From Palsa-744 sp036498265 (lineage in GTDB: Bacteria > Actinomycetota > Thermoleophilia > Solirubrobacterales > Solirubrobacteraceae), in assembly GCA_036498265.1 (NCBI GenBank), contig DASYFT010000007.1:1-64000 (forward strand): DNA of 64,000 nucleotides. The letters are read 5' to 3'. A program made the translations under genes and the position numbers. Of this stretch, positions 39,754 through 48,044 are shown in pieces. The notes under the pieces are model-generated. The model was not told the DNA's origin, made no database searches, and saw only the letters and a program-made list of their open reading frames with translations. The number at the start of each line of letters is the position of its first letter. Within the stretch, counting starts at the first letter, position 1.

Positions 39754-39780
39754 GGCTCCGATGGAGGTTCCGGGGCCCTG

Positions 39781-42309
39781 ATGTCGAAGTTGCGCGGGAT
39801 GACCAACACCCGCAAGCGCGCGACCAAGCGCCGGCCAGCCGCGCGAGGCGGCGCCGCGCGCACGCGCTCCAGGCGCCGGCGCGGACGAGGTCCGGCAGGC
39901 TTCGGCTTCGCGCTGCCGCGATCGCTTCCGCGCCTGCCGCAGCTCGACCAGCGCGAGCGCGACGTGCTGGGCCTCGCCCTGGTGGCGGCCGGCGTGTTCA
40001 TGGGATATGTGCTCTACGGGCCCGGGGGACCGGCAGCGTCCGGCGGTCGCGTGGGGCACTCGTTGGCCGTGGCGCTCGGCTGGGTGCTCGGAAAAGCGCG
40101 GCTGCTGGCGCCGGTCGCGATCGTGGGAGGAGGAGCGGTCCTGCTGCTGCGGCCGCTGCTCCCGGCGCTGCGGCCGCTGCGCGCGGGGGCCGCCTGCCTG
40201 TTCGCCGGGATCACGCTCGCGCTGGCCGCGGGCACGCTCGGAGTGAGCTCCGGGCAGGGCAGGGGCGCCGGCGTGTGGACCTCCTCCTTCCTCCAGTCGC
40301 ACGGTGGGGTGATCGGCGAGGCGCTATATCAGCTGAGCCACAGGCTCGTGCAGGACGTCGGCGTGGCGATCCTGATCGTCTTCCTGATGCTCGCGGGCGT
40401 CATCCTCGTGACCGGCGCGTCGCTCGCCGGCTGGCTGCGGGCGACCGGCAGCGGACTGGCGGACACGACACGCATGCTGCGCGCGATGCGGCGAGGCCCG
40501 GACGGCGCGCCTGACGCCGAATGGCCGGAGGAGCTCGAGCTCGACGACGCGCCCGGCGCCCCGCGGCCAGTCCGCCCGCCCGAGCCGGCGTCGGCCGACC
40601 TGGTGGTCCGCGCCACGCACGTCGAGGCGCCGTCGCGCGACTGGATGGACGAGGAGCCCGAGCCGGCGGCGGAGCCGCCGGTGGCCGGCGAGGTGCTCGC
40701 CTCCCGGGCGGGCGCGCGAGAGCCGGCCGCGGCGGATGAGCCGGATGACGGCGAGGAGCCGGAGGTGGCGGGCGTCGCCCGCGCAGAGGCGGGAGCGCTC
40801 ACACCGCAGGGCAGGCTTCGCGGCGCCGTGACGGACGATCCCGCGTTCGAGTGGTCGCTGCCGGATGCCTCGAAGCTGCTCACGCGCTCCTCCGGCGAGC
40901 AGTCGCGTCCCGACACCGCCGGCCAGGAGCGCATCGCCACCAGCCTCGTGGAGGCGCTCGGCCACTTCGGCGTGCAGGCGAAGGTGATCGGCACCGTCGC
41001 CGGACCGCACATCACTCGCTACGAGCTGCGCCTGGCGCCGGGCACCAAGGTCGCCAAGGTGGCGCAGCTCAAGGACGACCTCGCCTACGCGCTGGCCGCG
41101 ACCGACATCCGGATCCTCGCGCCGATACCCGGCAAGCAGGCCGTCGGGGTCGAGGTGCCCAACGCGCACCGCCGGATCGTCCGTCTCGGCGACGTCTTCC
41201 AGGACCCGCCCCGCGACTGGTCGCCGCTCACGGTCTGGCTCGGCAAGGACGTCGCCGGCAAGGCGATCGGCGCCGATCTGGCCAAGATGCCGCACCTGCT
41301 CGTCGCGGGCACGACCGGCGCGGGGAAGTCGGGAGCGATCAACGCCATGCTCTCGAGCGTGCTGCTGCGCGCCACCCCGCACGAGGTGCGGCTGGTGCTG
41401 GTCGACCCCAAGCAGGTGGAGCTGAACCACTACGAGTCGATCCCCCACCTGCTCACGCCGGTGATCACGAGCCCGCGGATGGCGGCCAACGCGCTGCAGA
41501 ACCTCGTCAAGGAGATGGAGCAGCGCTACGGGATCATGTCGCTGGCGCGCACCCGCGGCCTGATCGAGCTGAACGCCGCGCGCGCAAAGCGGGACGAAGC
41601 GCCGCTGCCCTACATCCTCTGCGTGATCGACGAGCTCGCCGACCTGATGATGGTCGCCCCCGCCGACGTGGAGGACTCGATCATCCGCCTGGCCCAGAAG
41701 GCGCGCGCCGTCGGCATCCACCTCGTGCTGGCCACCCAGAGCCCGCGGGTCGACGTGATCACGGGGATGATCAAGGCCAACGTGCCGTCGCGGATCGCGT
41801 TCGCGGTGTCCTCGCAGACAGACTCGCGCGTGATCCTGGACCAGAACGGCGCCGAGTCGCTGCTCGGGCAGGGCGACCTGCTCTTCAGCCCGGTCGGCAG
41901 CTCGCGGCTGCAGCGCATCCAGGGCGCCTACATCGACGAGGCGCAGATCGAGAAGCTGACGGAGCTGTGGCGCCGCCAGGGGGAGCCGGAGCTGCGCGAG
42001 GAGCTGCTCGAGGAGGTCGAGGTCGAGAAGCCCGAGGGCGGCGCGGACGACTTCGATCCCGACGAGGACCCGCTGCTGATGGACGCGATCGTGCTCGTGG
42101 CAGAGATGCAGACCGCTTCCACGTCGATGCTGCAGCGCCGGCTGCGCCTGGGCTACACGCGGGCGGGGCGCATGATCGACATGCTCGAGCGGCGCGGGGT
42201 CATCTCCGGCTACGAAGGCTCCAAGCCGAGGCAGGTCCTGATCACCGAGGCGGATCTCCCGCGGGTGATGGCCACGCTTGGCGAGTCCGCCGCGACCGTC
42301 AACGACTAG
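39781..42309 (+). CDS. ftsK: FtsK/SpoIIIE DNA translocase
   Basis: FtsK pumps chromosomal DNA through the division septum. The product (842 residues) begins with a very basic stretch (1-45), then about four transmembrane helices (about 60-210), an acidic Pro/Glu linker (240-340), and the RecA-like motor with Walker A AGTTGAGKSGAINAML near 509 and Walker B ILCVIDELADLMM near 612. The C-terminal gamma winged-helix domain (DAIVLVAEMQTASTSMLQRRLRLGYTRAGRMIDMLERRGVI) reads orienting DNA sequences. The cytoplasmic linker is short. It is followed by a RodZ-like gene 14 bases later. Confidence 0.95.
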   Translation: MSKLRGMTNTRKRATKRRPAARGGAARTRSRRRRGRGPAGFGFALPRSLPRLPQLDQRERDVLGLALVAAGVFMGYVLYGPGGPAASGGRVGHSLAVALGWVLGKARLLAPVAIVGGGAVLLLRPLLPALRPLRAGAACLFAGITLALAAGTLGVSSGQGRGAGVWTSSFLQSHGGVIGEALYQLSHRLVQDVGVAILIVFLMLAGVILVTGASLAGWLRATGSGLADTTRMLRAMRRGPDGAPDAEWPEELELDDAPGAPRPVRPPEPASADLVVRATHVEAPSRDWMDEEPEPAAEPPVAGEVLASRAGAREPAAADEPDDGEEPEVAGVARAEAGALTPQGRLRGAVTDDPAFEWSLPDASKLLTRSSGEQSRPDTAGQERIATSLVEALGHFGVQAKVIGTVAGPHITRYELRLAPGTKVAKVAQLKDDLAYALAATDIRILAPIPGKQAVGVEVPNAHRRIVRLGDVFQDPPRDWSPLTVWLGKDVAGKAIGADLAKMPHLLVAGTTGAGKSGAINAMLSSVLLRATPHEVRLVLVDPKQVELNHYESIPHLLTPVITSPRMAANALQNLVKEMEQRYGIMSLARTRGLIELNAARAKRDEAPLPYILCVIDELADLMMVAPADVEDSIIRLAQKARAVGIHLVLATQSPRVDVITGMIKANVPSRIAFAVSSQTDSRVILDQNGAESLLGQGDLLFSPVGSSRLQRIQGAYIDEAQIEKLTELWRRQGEPELREELLEEVEVEKPEGGADDFDPDEDPLLMDAIVLVAEMQTASTSMLQRRLRLGYTRAGRMIDMLERRGVISGYEGSKPRQVLITEADLPRVMATLGESAATVND

Positions 42310-42323
42310 CCTCTCTGGCTGAA

Positions 42324-43109
42324 ATGCCCGAGATCGGAGCAACGCTGCGCGAGGCGCGCATGCGCGAGCGCATCGACGTGTCGGAGATCGAGGCCCAGAC
42401 GAAGATCAGGGCCAAGTACCTGCGCGCACTGGAGAACGAAGAGTGGGGCCTGTTGCCGGGGCCGACCTTCGTCAAGAGCTTCTTGCGCACCTACGCGCAG
42501 GCGCTCGGGCTCGACGGACGCGCGCTCGTGGAGGAATACCGGCTGCATCACGAGCGCCCCAGCGAGGGGGCGCTCGAGCCGATCGTGTCGACCCCGCGCG
42601 GAGGTGGTCGCGGGCGCGTACCCGGAAGCGGGCCGTCGCGGCGCTACATGGTCGCCGTGGGCGCGATCGGCTCGCTGATCGTGCTGCTGATCGTCCTGCT
42701 CCTCGTCGGCGGCGGCTCCTCCGGGAAAACCAAAAGCACCGCGGCGACCACGCGCAAGCACACCGCCGCGACGCGCCACCACGGCGGCACCGGGGCAGGC
42801 CGCCCGGCGGCTTCGACGCTCCCCCCAGTGGTCTCGCTGTCGCTGTCGCCCAGCGCCGTCGTCTACGTCTGCCTGATCGGCGACCACGAACGCAAGCTGA
42901 TCGCCGGCCGCGAACTGCAGCCCGGCGAAACCACGGCCACCTACCACGCGCGGCGCTTCGAGATTACGCTCGGCAACAGCTCGGTGACGATGTTCGTCGA
43001 CGGCCGGCCGCGCACCGTGCCGCCGTCCAGCCAGGCGATCGGCTACTCCATCACGAAGGCGCGCGGGCGCCAGCCCCTCTCCGCGGGTCAGCTTCCGACC
43101 TGCAGGTGA
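42324..43109 (+). CDS. RodZ-like helix-turn-helix membrane protein (DUF4115)
   Basis: The product (261 residues) starts with an HTH domain of RodZ type (IGATLREARMRERIDVSEIEAQTKIRAKYLRALENEEWGLLPGPTFVKSFLRTYAQALGLD). A single transmembrane helix (about 110-132, VAVGAIGSLIVLLIVLLLVGG), a Thr/His-rich spacer and a C-terminal DUF4115-type beta domain outside the membrane follow. RodZ ties MreB to the cell-wall machine in rods; whether this cell has MreB is not known from the window. It lies between ftsK and cinA and ends in a GTGA overlap with cinA. Confidence 0.88.
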   Translation: MPEIGATLREARMRERIDVSEIEAQTKIRAKYLRALENEEWGLLPGPTFVKSFLRTYAQALGLDGRALVEEYRLHHERPSEGALEPIVSTPRGGGRGRVPGSGPSRRYMVAVGAIGSLIVLLIVLLLVGGGSSGKTKSTAATTRKHTAATRHHGGTGAGRPAASTLPPVVSLSLSPSAVVYVCLIGDHERKLIAGRELQPGETTATYHARRFEITLGNSSVTMFVDGRPRTVPPSSQAIGYSITKARGRQPLSAGQLPTCR

Positions 43110-44416
43110 GCGCGGTGAGCGCGCGCGCCGGGATAGTCGTCACGGGCACCGAGGTCCTGACCGGCCGGGTAAGCGATCGCAACGGGCCGTGGCTCGCCGA
43201 GCGGCTGCGCGAGCTGGGCGTGGACCTCGCCTACACGACGATCGTCGGCGACCGGCCGGGCGACATGGAGGCAGCGCTGCGCTTCATGGCGGCGGAGGGG
43301 CTCGACGTCGTGCTGACCAGTGGCGGGCTGGGGCCCACCGCCGATGACAAGACCGCCGAGGTGGTCGGCCGCTTCCAGGGGCGCGAGATGGTGCTCGACG
43401 AGGCGCTCGCCGAGCGGATCGCCGAGATAGTCAAGCCGCTCGCCAGGCGCTGGCCGGATCTGGATCAGGAGGCGATCCGCTCGGCCAACCGCAAGCAGGC
43501 GACGGTTCCCGCCGGGGCGACCGTGCTCGAGCCGGTGGGCACGGCGCCGGGGCTGGTCGTGGCGCCCTCGGACGGCTCCGGCCCGACGGTCGTCGTGCTG
43601 CCGGGGCCGCCGCGTGAGCTGCAGCCGATGTGGCAGCAGGCGCTCGACACCGAGGCGCTGCGCGCCGCGCTGAGCGGCGCCACCGTCTACCGCCAGCGCA
43701 CGCTGCGGCTGTTCGGGATCCCCGAGTCGGAGATCGCCGAGACGCTGCGCGTCGCCGAGCGCGAGGGAGTGGAGCTCTCACAGCTGGAGGTCACGACCTG
43801 CCTGAAACGCGGCGAGGTGGAGATCGTGACGCGTTACGAGCCTCCCGCAGAGGCGGCGTACGACGTCCTCGAGGACCTGGTCGCCAGGCGCCACGGCGAG
43901 ACGCTGTTCTCGCGCGACGGCAGCACGGTCGACGAGCAGGTCGCCGCGCTGCTCCGGGGATCGGACCCACGGGCGCAGGGCGCCCGGACGATCGCCACGG
44001 CGGAGTCCTGCACCGCGGGGCTTCTCGTCGCGCGGCTGACCGAGCTGCCGGGGTCGTCGGACTACGTGCTGGGCGCGATCGTCGCCTACTCAAACGACGC
44101 GAAGGTCGAGCTCGCGGACGTGCCGGCCGGCGTCATCGAGGCTCACGGCGCGGTCTCGCCGGAGGTGGCGGCGGCGCTCGCGAGCGGCGCACGGGCGCGG
44201 CTGCACGCGGACGTGGGTGTAGGCGTGACGGGGATCGCGGGGCCCGGGGGAGGTACGCCTGAGAAGCCCGTCGGCCTGGTCTGCCTGAGCGTGGACGTGG
44301 TCGGCCGGGAGCCGTTGACCCGCTCGGTCAACCTGCCCGGCGGCAGGGCCGACGTGCGCGACCGGGCGACGACGGTGGCGATGCACCTGATCCGCCGCGC
44401 GCTCAGCTCCGGCTGA
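43106..44416 (+). CDS. cinA: CinA family protein (nicotinamide-nucleotide amidase type)
   Basis: The product (436 residues) has the N-terminal MoaB-like domain (GIVVTGTEVLTGRVSDRNGPWLAERL; VLTSGGLGPTADDKT) and the C-terminal CinA/PncC amidase domain (IATAESCTAGLLVARLTELPGSSDYVLGAIVAYSNDAKVELADV; GVGVTGIAGPGGGTPEKPVGLV). CinA proteins deamidate NMN and remove damaged nucleotides. Start GTG 43106 overlaps the RodZ-like gene; a second GTG three codons later is possible. The common actinobacterial neighbour pgsA is missing here. Confidence 0.94.
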   Translation: MSAVSARAGIVVTGTEVLTGRVSDRNGPWLAERLRELGVDLAYTTIVGDRPGDMEAALRFMAAEGLDVVLTSGGLGPTADDKTAEVVGRFQGREMVLDEALAERIAEIVKPLARRWPDLDQEAIRSANRKQATVPAGATVLEPVGTAPGLVVAPSDGSGPTVVVLPGPPRELQPMWQQALDTEALRAALSGATVYRQRTLRLFGIPESEIAETLRVAEREGVELSQLEVTTCLKRGEVEIVTRYEPPAEAAYDVLEDLVARRHGETLFSRDGSTVDEQVAALLRGSDPRAQGARTIATAESCTAGLLVARLTELPGSSDYVLGAIVAYSNDAKVELADVPAGVIEAHGAVSPEVAAALASGARARLHADVGVGVTGIAGPGGGTPEKPVGLVCLSVDVVGREPLTRSVNLPGGRADVRDRATTVAMHLIRRALSSG

Positions 44417-44464
44417 GCGGCCGCTCGCCGAGCCCGCAGGCGCGGCCGTCGCGGGGGGCGGCGC

Positions 44465-44470
44465 TAGCCT
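44465..44470 (+). promoter_or_regulatory. -10 element for leaderless thpR
   Basis: TAGCCT ends 6 bases before the ATG at 44477. No ribosome binding sequence is present in the 60-base gap after cinA. Confidence 0.5.
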
Positions 44471-44476
44471 GCCGCC

Positions 44477-45097
44477 ATGGCACGCGGCGCCGCAGCCCGA
44501 CTGTTCGTGGCGGTGGACCCCCCGGCGCGGGTCTGCGAGGAGCTGGGGGAGTGGGCGCGGGAGGCCGTCGCCGACTGGTCCTCATGGGCCGTCACGCGCC
44601 CCCGCCGCCCGCGCCGCCCGCCCCGGCTCCTGAGGCCCGACTCGCTCCACCTCACGCTCTGCTTCCTGGGGAGCCGCCCCGTCGGCGAGATACCCGCGCT
44701 GTGCTCGGCGCTGAGCCTCCTTGCCGGGGAGCCCGGGGAGCTCTCGGTGGGGGCACCCCTGTGGCTGCCGCCGAGGCGTCCCCACGCGCTCGCGGTCGAG
44801 GTGCGCGACCGCGCCGGGGCACTCGCAGGGCTGCAGGCGGGCCTGACGGGTGTCCTTGCGCAGGCCAGCGGCTGGGAGCCCGAGCGGCGCCGGTTCCGGC
44901 CGCACGTCACGTTGGCGCGCCTGCCGCCGGGTGCCGCCCCGACCGGCGGGGAGGCCGGGGGCCGGCCATTGCTGCCGCCCACCCCGCAGGTGCGCTTCAC
45001 GCCGGAGGCGCTCGTGCTCTACCGCTCGCTGGCCGCCCCCGGAGGAACGACCTACGAGGCCCTGGCGACCTGCGAGGTGGGAGCGCCCGGCCGCTGA
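44477..45097 (+). CDS. thpR: RNA 2',3'-cyclic phosphodiesterase (2H family)
   Basis: ThpR opens 2',3'-cyclic phosphates on RNA ends. The product (206 residues) starts RLFVAVDPPARV and carries the two HxTx motifs HLTL (in DSLHLTLCFLG) and HVTL (in FRPHVTLARL) that form the active site. The family is also called LigT-like. The last 46 bases overlap the 3' end of the opposing secreted-protein gene. Confidence 0.9.
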   Translation: MARGAAARLFVAVDPPARVCEELGEWAREAVADWSSWAVTRPRRPRRPPRLLRPDSLHLTLCFLGSRPVGEIPALCSALSLLAGEPGELSVGAPLWLPPRRPHALAVEVRDRAGALAGLQAGLTGVLAQASGWEPERRRFRPHVTLARLPPGAAPTGGEAGGRPLLPPTPQVRFTPEALVLYRSLAAPGGTTYEALATCEVGAPGR

Positions 45098-45861
45098 GCC
45101 GCACGGACGGAGGATTCGTCTCCTTCCTCGACCGGCACCGCGCACGGCGTTTCGCCGCCCGACCCCGTGGCGCCCTGCCCCGCTTCACACGCGGGTGCGC
45201 CGGGTTCTTCGCAGGACGCCGAGGGGTCGCCGCCGGCGCTCGCTTCCGATGCTTCGGCGCAGTCCGGACCGGGCGCTTCCGGAGCGCACGCAGAGCCTTC
45301 TGCGCAGCCGCCTTCCTCGCCGCCCGGCGCCGTCGGCATGACGGCCGCGCAGAGCAGGGTCGAGCCATCGTCCGAGATCGTCAGCGCGGACCCGGCTTCA
45401 CAGCGCGGCTCGCTCCCGTCCTGGCATTCGAACACTTCGCTGCCGACCCTGAGCGGCGCACTTCCGTCTTCGCACCTCGCCGCTTCGCCGTTCGCGGAGC
45501 TCGTGGCCCCGGCCGGCTTCGCGCCCGTCGAGGGCTTCGCGTGCCGGACCGCGGAGTGCGGGTGCTTCTTCGAGTGATGGGCCGGCGCCTTGGACCTGTG
45601 CGAGGCGCGGACGCAGGCGTGGTGAGCCCTGGCGCGGCGAGCCGCCGACGGATGCCTGCAGGTGGAGCTCTGCGCGCGCTTGGTGGAGCCGTGCGCGTGC
45701 ACCCGCGCCTGCGCCTGCGCGGGGACACCAAGCAGGAACGCGAGCGCGGCCAGGCAGGCCGTGAGCGCGGGCACGACGGTGAGCCGGCGGCGGGTGTCGA
45801 TGCTGAGCGGGTTCGGGCGCAAGGGAGCTGGGGCTGGGGTCGGCCGGTTTCGCTCTGTCAT
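45052..45861 (-). CDS. Secreted cysteine-rich protein with His/Arg-rich linker, function unknown
   Basis: The product (269 residues from ATG 45861) has an N-terminal signal region (LTVVPALTACLAALAFLLGVPAQAQA). A basic His/Ala/Arg/Ser-rich stretch (about 40-115) follows. The C-terminal half is acidic and cysteine-rich, with imperfect units CEDGSAPL, CQDGSEPR and CEAGSALT and about a dozen cysteines. The even pattern of cysteines suggests disulfides outside the cell. No family is recognised. An in-frame upstream start at 45918 exists, but no clear ribosome site supports either start. Confidence 0.6.
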   Translation of the reverse strand: MTERNRPTPAPAPLRPNPLSIDTRRRLTVVPALTACLAALAFLLGVPAQAQARVHAHGSTKRAQSSTCRHPSAARRARAHHACVRASHRSKAPAHHSKKHPHSAVRHAKPSTGAKPAGATSSANGEAARCEDGSAPLRVGSEVFECQDGSEPRCEAGSALTISDDGSTLLCAAVMPTAPGGEEGGCAEGSACAPEAPGPDCAEASEASAGGDPSASCEEPGAPACEAGQGATGSGGETPCAVPVEEGDESSVRAAQRPGAPTSQVARAS

Positions 45862-45999
45862 CGTCCACAGCCGCCGGGAGTCGAGCCCACGCGGGGATGG
45901 GTGGACGAAGGGCTGCAAAACGGCTCCCCGGAGCCCGCGCCACGGTGCTCCGCGCCGGTGTCCACGGGCCTTTGATCCGTCGCGTGGGCCGGCACGGGC

Positions 46000-46011
46000 G
46001 AACAGCTGTTC
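46000..46011. promoter_or_regulatory. LexA-type SOS box upstream of recA
   Basis: GAACAGCTGTTC is a perfect 12-base palindrome of the GAAC-N4-GTTC form bound by LexA in Gram-positive bacteria; a C precedes it, giving CGAAC. It overlaps the -35 region of the recA promoter, whose -10 hexamer TACATT lies 16 bases downstream at 46028-46033. Confidence 0.75.
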
Positions 46012-46027
46012 CGTCCGGGGCGGGGCC

Positions 46028-46033
46028 TACATT
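46028..46033 (+). promoter_or_regulatory. -10 element of recA
   Basis: TACATT would start RNA near 46040. The leader then carries GAGGAG before ATG 46066. The SOS box covers the expected -35 position. Confidence 0.55.
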
Positions 46034-46065
46034 GCTCGTTCCATCTCGAACCGAGGAGTAAGACC

Positions 46066-47160
46066 ATGCCCGTTACCGACGAGGAGAAGGCCGCCAAGGC
46101 GCGCGACGCCGCCCTTCAGGGCGCGCTCACGCAGATCGAGCGTGAGTTCGGCAAGGGCACGGTCATGCGGATGGGCGACGAGGGCGCCCAGGTCAGATGC
46201 GAGGCGATCCCGACGGGCGCGCTGTCACTCGATCTCGCGCTCGGTATCGGAGGGGTCCCGCGCGGGCGGATCGTCGAGATCTTCGGACCCGAGTCCTCGG
46301 GGAAGACCACGATGATCTACCACGTGCTCGCCGAGGCCCAGAAGCTCGGGGGAGTGTGCGCGTTCATCGACGCGGAGCATGCGATGGACCCTCTCTACGC
46401 GAAGGTGATCGGCGTGGACATCGACGAGCTGCTGGTCTCCCAGCCCGACTACGGCGAGCAGGCGCTGGAGATCGCCGACATGCTCGTGCGCTCCGGGGCC
46501 GTGGACGTCGTCGCGATCGACTCCGTCGCGGCGCTCACCCCACGGGTCGAGCTCGAGGGTCAGATGGGGGACCAGACGGTCGGCGCGCAGGCGCGGATGA
46601 TGTCCCAGGCGATGCGCAAGCTCGCGGGTAACCTCAACCGCACGCAGACGCTGTGCATCCTCACGAACCAGATCCGCGAAAAGGTCGGGGTCATGTTCGG
46701 CTCGCCGGAGACCCAGCCCGGCGGGCGTGCGCTGAAGTTCTACGCCTCGCAGCGCCTTGACATAAGGCGGATCGAGACGCTCAAGGACGGGACCGAGGCG
46801 GTCGGCAACCGCGTGCGTGTGAAGGTCGTCAAGAACAAGGTCGCGGCCCCGTTCCGTCAGGCCGAGTTCGACATCGAGTTCGGCAAGGGCGTCTCGACCT
46901 CGGGCTGCCTGATCGACCTGGGCCTGGAGCACAACATCATCTCGAAGTCGGGCTCGTTCTTCTCCTACGGCAACGATCGGCTCGGCCAGGGGCGGGGCAA
47001 CGCGAAGGCCCATCTCGACGAGAACCCCGAGCTCGCGAAGGAGATCGAAGACAAGATCTATACGGCACTCGGGATAGGCCGGGACCTGGTCACACCGATC
47101 GACCGCGATGCTCAGCCCGGTCGGCCGATCGCGAGCGAACCGTCCGTGGCGGCCGCCTAG
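46066..47160 (+). CDS. recA: Recombinase A
   Basis: RecA carries out strand exchange and activates LexA self-cleavage. The product (364 residues) has the Walker A GPESSGKTTM at 74-83, FIDAEHAMDP, VVAIDSVAALTPR, the L2 region with NQIREKVGVMFGSPETQPGGRALKFYAS, and a normal C-terminal domain. No intein is present. The usual downstream recX is absent; a minus-strand cyclase gene follows. The SOS box upstream suggests induction by DNA damage. Confidence 0.97.
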   Translation: MPVTDEEKAAKARDAALQGALTQIEREFGKGTVMRMGDEGAQVRCEAIPTGALSLDLALGIGGVPRGRIVEIFGPESSGKTTMIYHVLAEAQKLGGVCAFIDAEHAMDPLYAKVIGVDIDELLVSQPDYGEQALEIADMLVRSGAVDVVAIDSVAALTPRVELEGQMGDQTVGAQARMMSQAMRKLAGNLNRTQTLCILTNQIREKVGVMFGSPETQPGGRALKFYASQRLDIRRIETLKDGTEAVGNRVRVKVVKNKVAAPFRQAEFDIEFGKGVSTSGCLIDLGLEHNIISKSGSFFSYGNDRLGQGRGNAKAHLDENPELAKEIEDKIYTALGIGRDLVTPIDRDAQPGRPIASEPSVAAA

Positions 47161-47200
47161 ACACCGGCGCGGCCAGCCGGATGGGGAGTGGCGGCGGCTG

Positions 47201-47986
47201 TCAGGGTTGTCGCGGTCTGACGGCGTGCGCGAGGAGGTCCGCCGGAGCGCCCGCCGCGCTGACTCGCCGCTCACTCGCGCTCTCGGCCGTGGTGAGCGCA
47301 TCCAGCGTACGATCGGAGACGAGCACCTCGCCCGGCGCGGCGGCTTCCACGAGCCTCGCGGCGATGTTCACGTCGACACCCAGGTAGTCGCCTCCGATCT
47401 TCCGAGGCCTGCCGAGGTGGATGCCGGTTCTGAGCGTGGCCCGGTATCCCTCGATCTCGATCGATCCGGCGCGCTCCCGCGCTTCGAAGGCCGCATCGGC
47501 AGCGGTTGACGCGTCCCAGAAGGCAGCCATCAGGCCGTCCCCCAGTCGCTTGACGACCTCGCCGCGGCGCTCGAGGATGGGCGGCTCGATCGCGTCGGCG
47601 ACGGCACGCAGGAGCGTGATCGCAGGCTCATCTCCCGCCGCGAGGGCCCAGGCCGAGAAGCCGACCAGATCGGTGAACAGGATCGCCACCTCGACGTCGC
47701 CGCGCCCGCGCCCCTGATGCTCGGCGAGCTTCTGCCATCCCTGGAGCGCGGTGAGGGCGAGCTCTCCCACGAGACCCGGCTCATCGCTTCGGTAGGCGGC
47801 GAGCTCGCGGACCGCGAGATCGGCGGGGCGCCCGCGCGCCGTCGAGAGCCGATCGGCGAACCGGTCGTCGCCGAGCAGTCGCTCGCGGGCGCGTTTGGCC
47901 GCGCCGACCAGGTTGGGATGCCGGTTCAGCTCGCGGGTGGCCGAGATGAGCCGCCAGGTGCGGCGCTGTGCTCCTGGCGGGCTCAC
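47201..47986 (-). CDS. Class III adenylate/guanylate cyclase
   Basis: The product (261 residues) has a helical N-terminal region (1-95) and a class III cyclase domain. Metal-binding Asp106 lies in AILFTDLVGFSAW and Asp150 in VKRLGDGLMAAF. Lys147 and Asp205 are positioned for adenine selection, and Asn207 with Arg211 (DVNIAARL) stabilise the transition state, so the enzyme should make cAMP. No membrane segment or second domain is seen. GTG 47986 is chosen because TAGGCT lies 7 bases before it; an ATG 8 codons upstream lies before the -10 hexamer. Confidence 0.9.
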   Translation of the reverse strand: MSPPGAQRRTWRLISATRELNRHPNLVGAAKRARERLLGDDRFADRLSTARGRPADLAVRELAAYRSDEPGLVGELALTALQGWQKLAEHQGRGRGDVEVAILFTDLVGFSAWALAAGDEPAITLLRAVADAIEPPILERRGEVVKRLGDGLMAAFWDASTAADAAFEARERAGSIEIEGYRATLRTGIHLGRPRKIGGDYLGVDVNIAARLVEAAAPGEVLVSDRTLDALTTAESASERRVSAAGAPADLLAHAVRPRQP

Positions 47987-47993
47987 CGTCGTG

Positions 47994-47999
47994 AGCCTA
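47994..47999 (-). promoter_or_regulatory. -10 element for the leaderless cyclase gene
   Basis: On the minus strand TAGGCT is followed by 7 bases and the GTG start at 47986. The same hexamer, TAGGCT, serves two other minus-strand genes here (53506 and 63012). Confidence 0.55.
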
Positions 48000-48044
48000 A
48001 TGGTCCGCACATCGCCCGTCCCCGGCGTGTCATCCTCTCGGCAG

